Source: Lepidonotus clava (lineage: Eukaryota; Annelida; Polychaeta; Phyllodocida; Polynoidae). From it: 64,000 bases of DNA. Below are positions 63,101 through 64,000 of the stretch, in pieces. Where the stretch lies: positions 31,601,927 through 31,665,926 of the forward strand of contig OW387136.1 of the NCBI GenBank assembly GCA_936440205.1, written 5' to 3'. The notes beneath the pieces are model-generated. The model did no database searches, was not told where the DNA came from, and saw only the letters and a program-made list of their open reading frames with translations. Both the position numbers and the translations under genes were made by a program. Numbering within the stretch: the first letter of the stretch is position 1; every line of letters begins with the position of its first letter.

Positions 63101-64000
63101 CTTGTCTATGGGATTATTTCAAACTTCCGAAAATCGATATGTTAGCATATTTTGAATCCTTCCAGTTATATTTGCGACTACCAAATTAATGTGACGTATT
63201 GGAAATGATAAGTTTGAATAGAAATCAGCTATAAGAGACGGGAAATGCGTCAGCTAAACGCTACGTGATATATTTGAGAAACTCTCATTCACCGAGAGGG
63301 AATCCCCGTTGCCATAAATGGAAATCTGTGATACTTAAAGATAGTTAGAGATCGAGCACAAACTACTACAGTCACAAAATGTTATAATTATTGTGAAGTG
63401 TAAAGTGGTAAGTGGTAAGTGTAGATTATAAATGTGAGCCTGTTTCGTGCTTATCTAAGGACGGTGATTTTGTGGCAATAATCTGCTGAGAATCATGACC
63501 AATTCCGTCAGTCGATGTGTACACATAATAGTCTGAAAACTACAGCTGCTACGATATCTATATTGCAATTTTGGCCTATCACGAACATATTGCATATAAT
63601 TATGTATTTGGTGTAAAATGATGCTGTCTGAAAAACACAGCCGAAATGATATATATATTGCTTTTATATCTCTTTACTGCTTACATGCTGTATATCCTCA
63701 TTTACTAAGAAAATTAAGTATGATACTTGACCATGCATTCATTACGTTGCCATATTGACAGGAGAAAATATAAATATAGGTGAGAGTAGATGTCGCGTGA
63801 TAGCAAGCTGTGATACGTTCGTTTGGCTTGAATATGACTGCATAATATGGCCTGACTGGAGATGTGGTTTTGTATATTATACTCATCACTTTTATAAATA
63901 TTCATTTGAGAATGCTGGTATATATATCCACTGCATTAATTTTATTATTTGTATTGCATAATATGTGATATTTTGTATGAATAGCATGATGTAATTATTG
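63101..64000. other. 3' flank, nothing recognised
   Basis: AT-rich. Short frames only, on either strand. No domain, tRNA or repeat seen. Confidence 0.6.

Overview
The window is eukaryotic nuclear DNA, with AT-rich spacer and intron sequence, many small inverted-repeat transposons, and one intron-dense gene. It looks like a marine invertebrate. An echinoderm or another invertebrate deuterostome is my best guess, because there is a foldback element whose ends are built from 15-bp tandem repeats, as in the TU elements reported from sea urchins, and there are tRNA-derived SINEs with (ATC)n tails. The species cannot be fixed from the sequence.

Layout. Positions 1-14,464 hold no gene I can support. 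They contain hairpin repeats (1.8-2.6 kb), three CRE octamers (3.12-3.16 kb), a hammerhead-like motif (5.15 kb), and a 2.3-kb inverted-repeat transposon (6,031-8,330). That transposon carries 22 copies of an 18-bp motif in alternating orientation, and a second copy of its target repeat lies uninterrupted nearby. Positions 14,465-62,850 hold one plus-strand gene in 68 coding exons. All exons join in phase to give 2,566 codons. The last 1.15 kb is 3' flank with a degenerate tandem duplication.

The gene encodes an intracellular calcium-release channel of the IP3 receptor / ryanodine receptor superfamily. In order it has an N-terminal beta-trefoil, a MIR beta-trefoil, RIH/armadillo solenoid, RIH-associated domain, six membrane helices with pore, a CxxC...HxxxxH zinc module, a coiled coil and an acidic Pro/Ser-rich tail. 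Length and domain content are IP3R-like (no SPRY or RyR repeats), but S2, S4 and S5 read more like RyR. Most residues that hold IP3 are not conserved. The pore loop between its two cysteines and the Gly-Asp of the filter is five residues shorter than in both families and lacks GGGxGD. I therefore read it as a divergent or early-branching paralogue.

The most unusual structural observation is that at five places in this gene a tandem duplication spans an exon-intron junction: acceptors of exons 14, 25 and 63, donors of exons 46 and 64. The true splice site is always the copy attached to the complete exon, and the extra copies lie in the intron as arrays of 1-11 decoy splice sites. One decoy acceptor (exon 25) is open and in frame. 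Introns also host a foldback element with a 9-bp target duplication, a SINE with a 9-bp target duplication, and several MITEs, one of them nested in a splice-site array.
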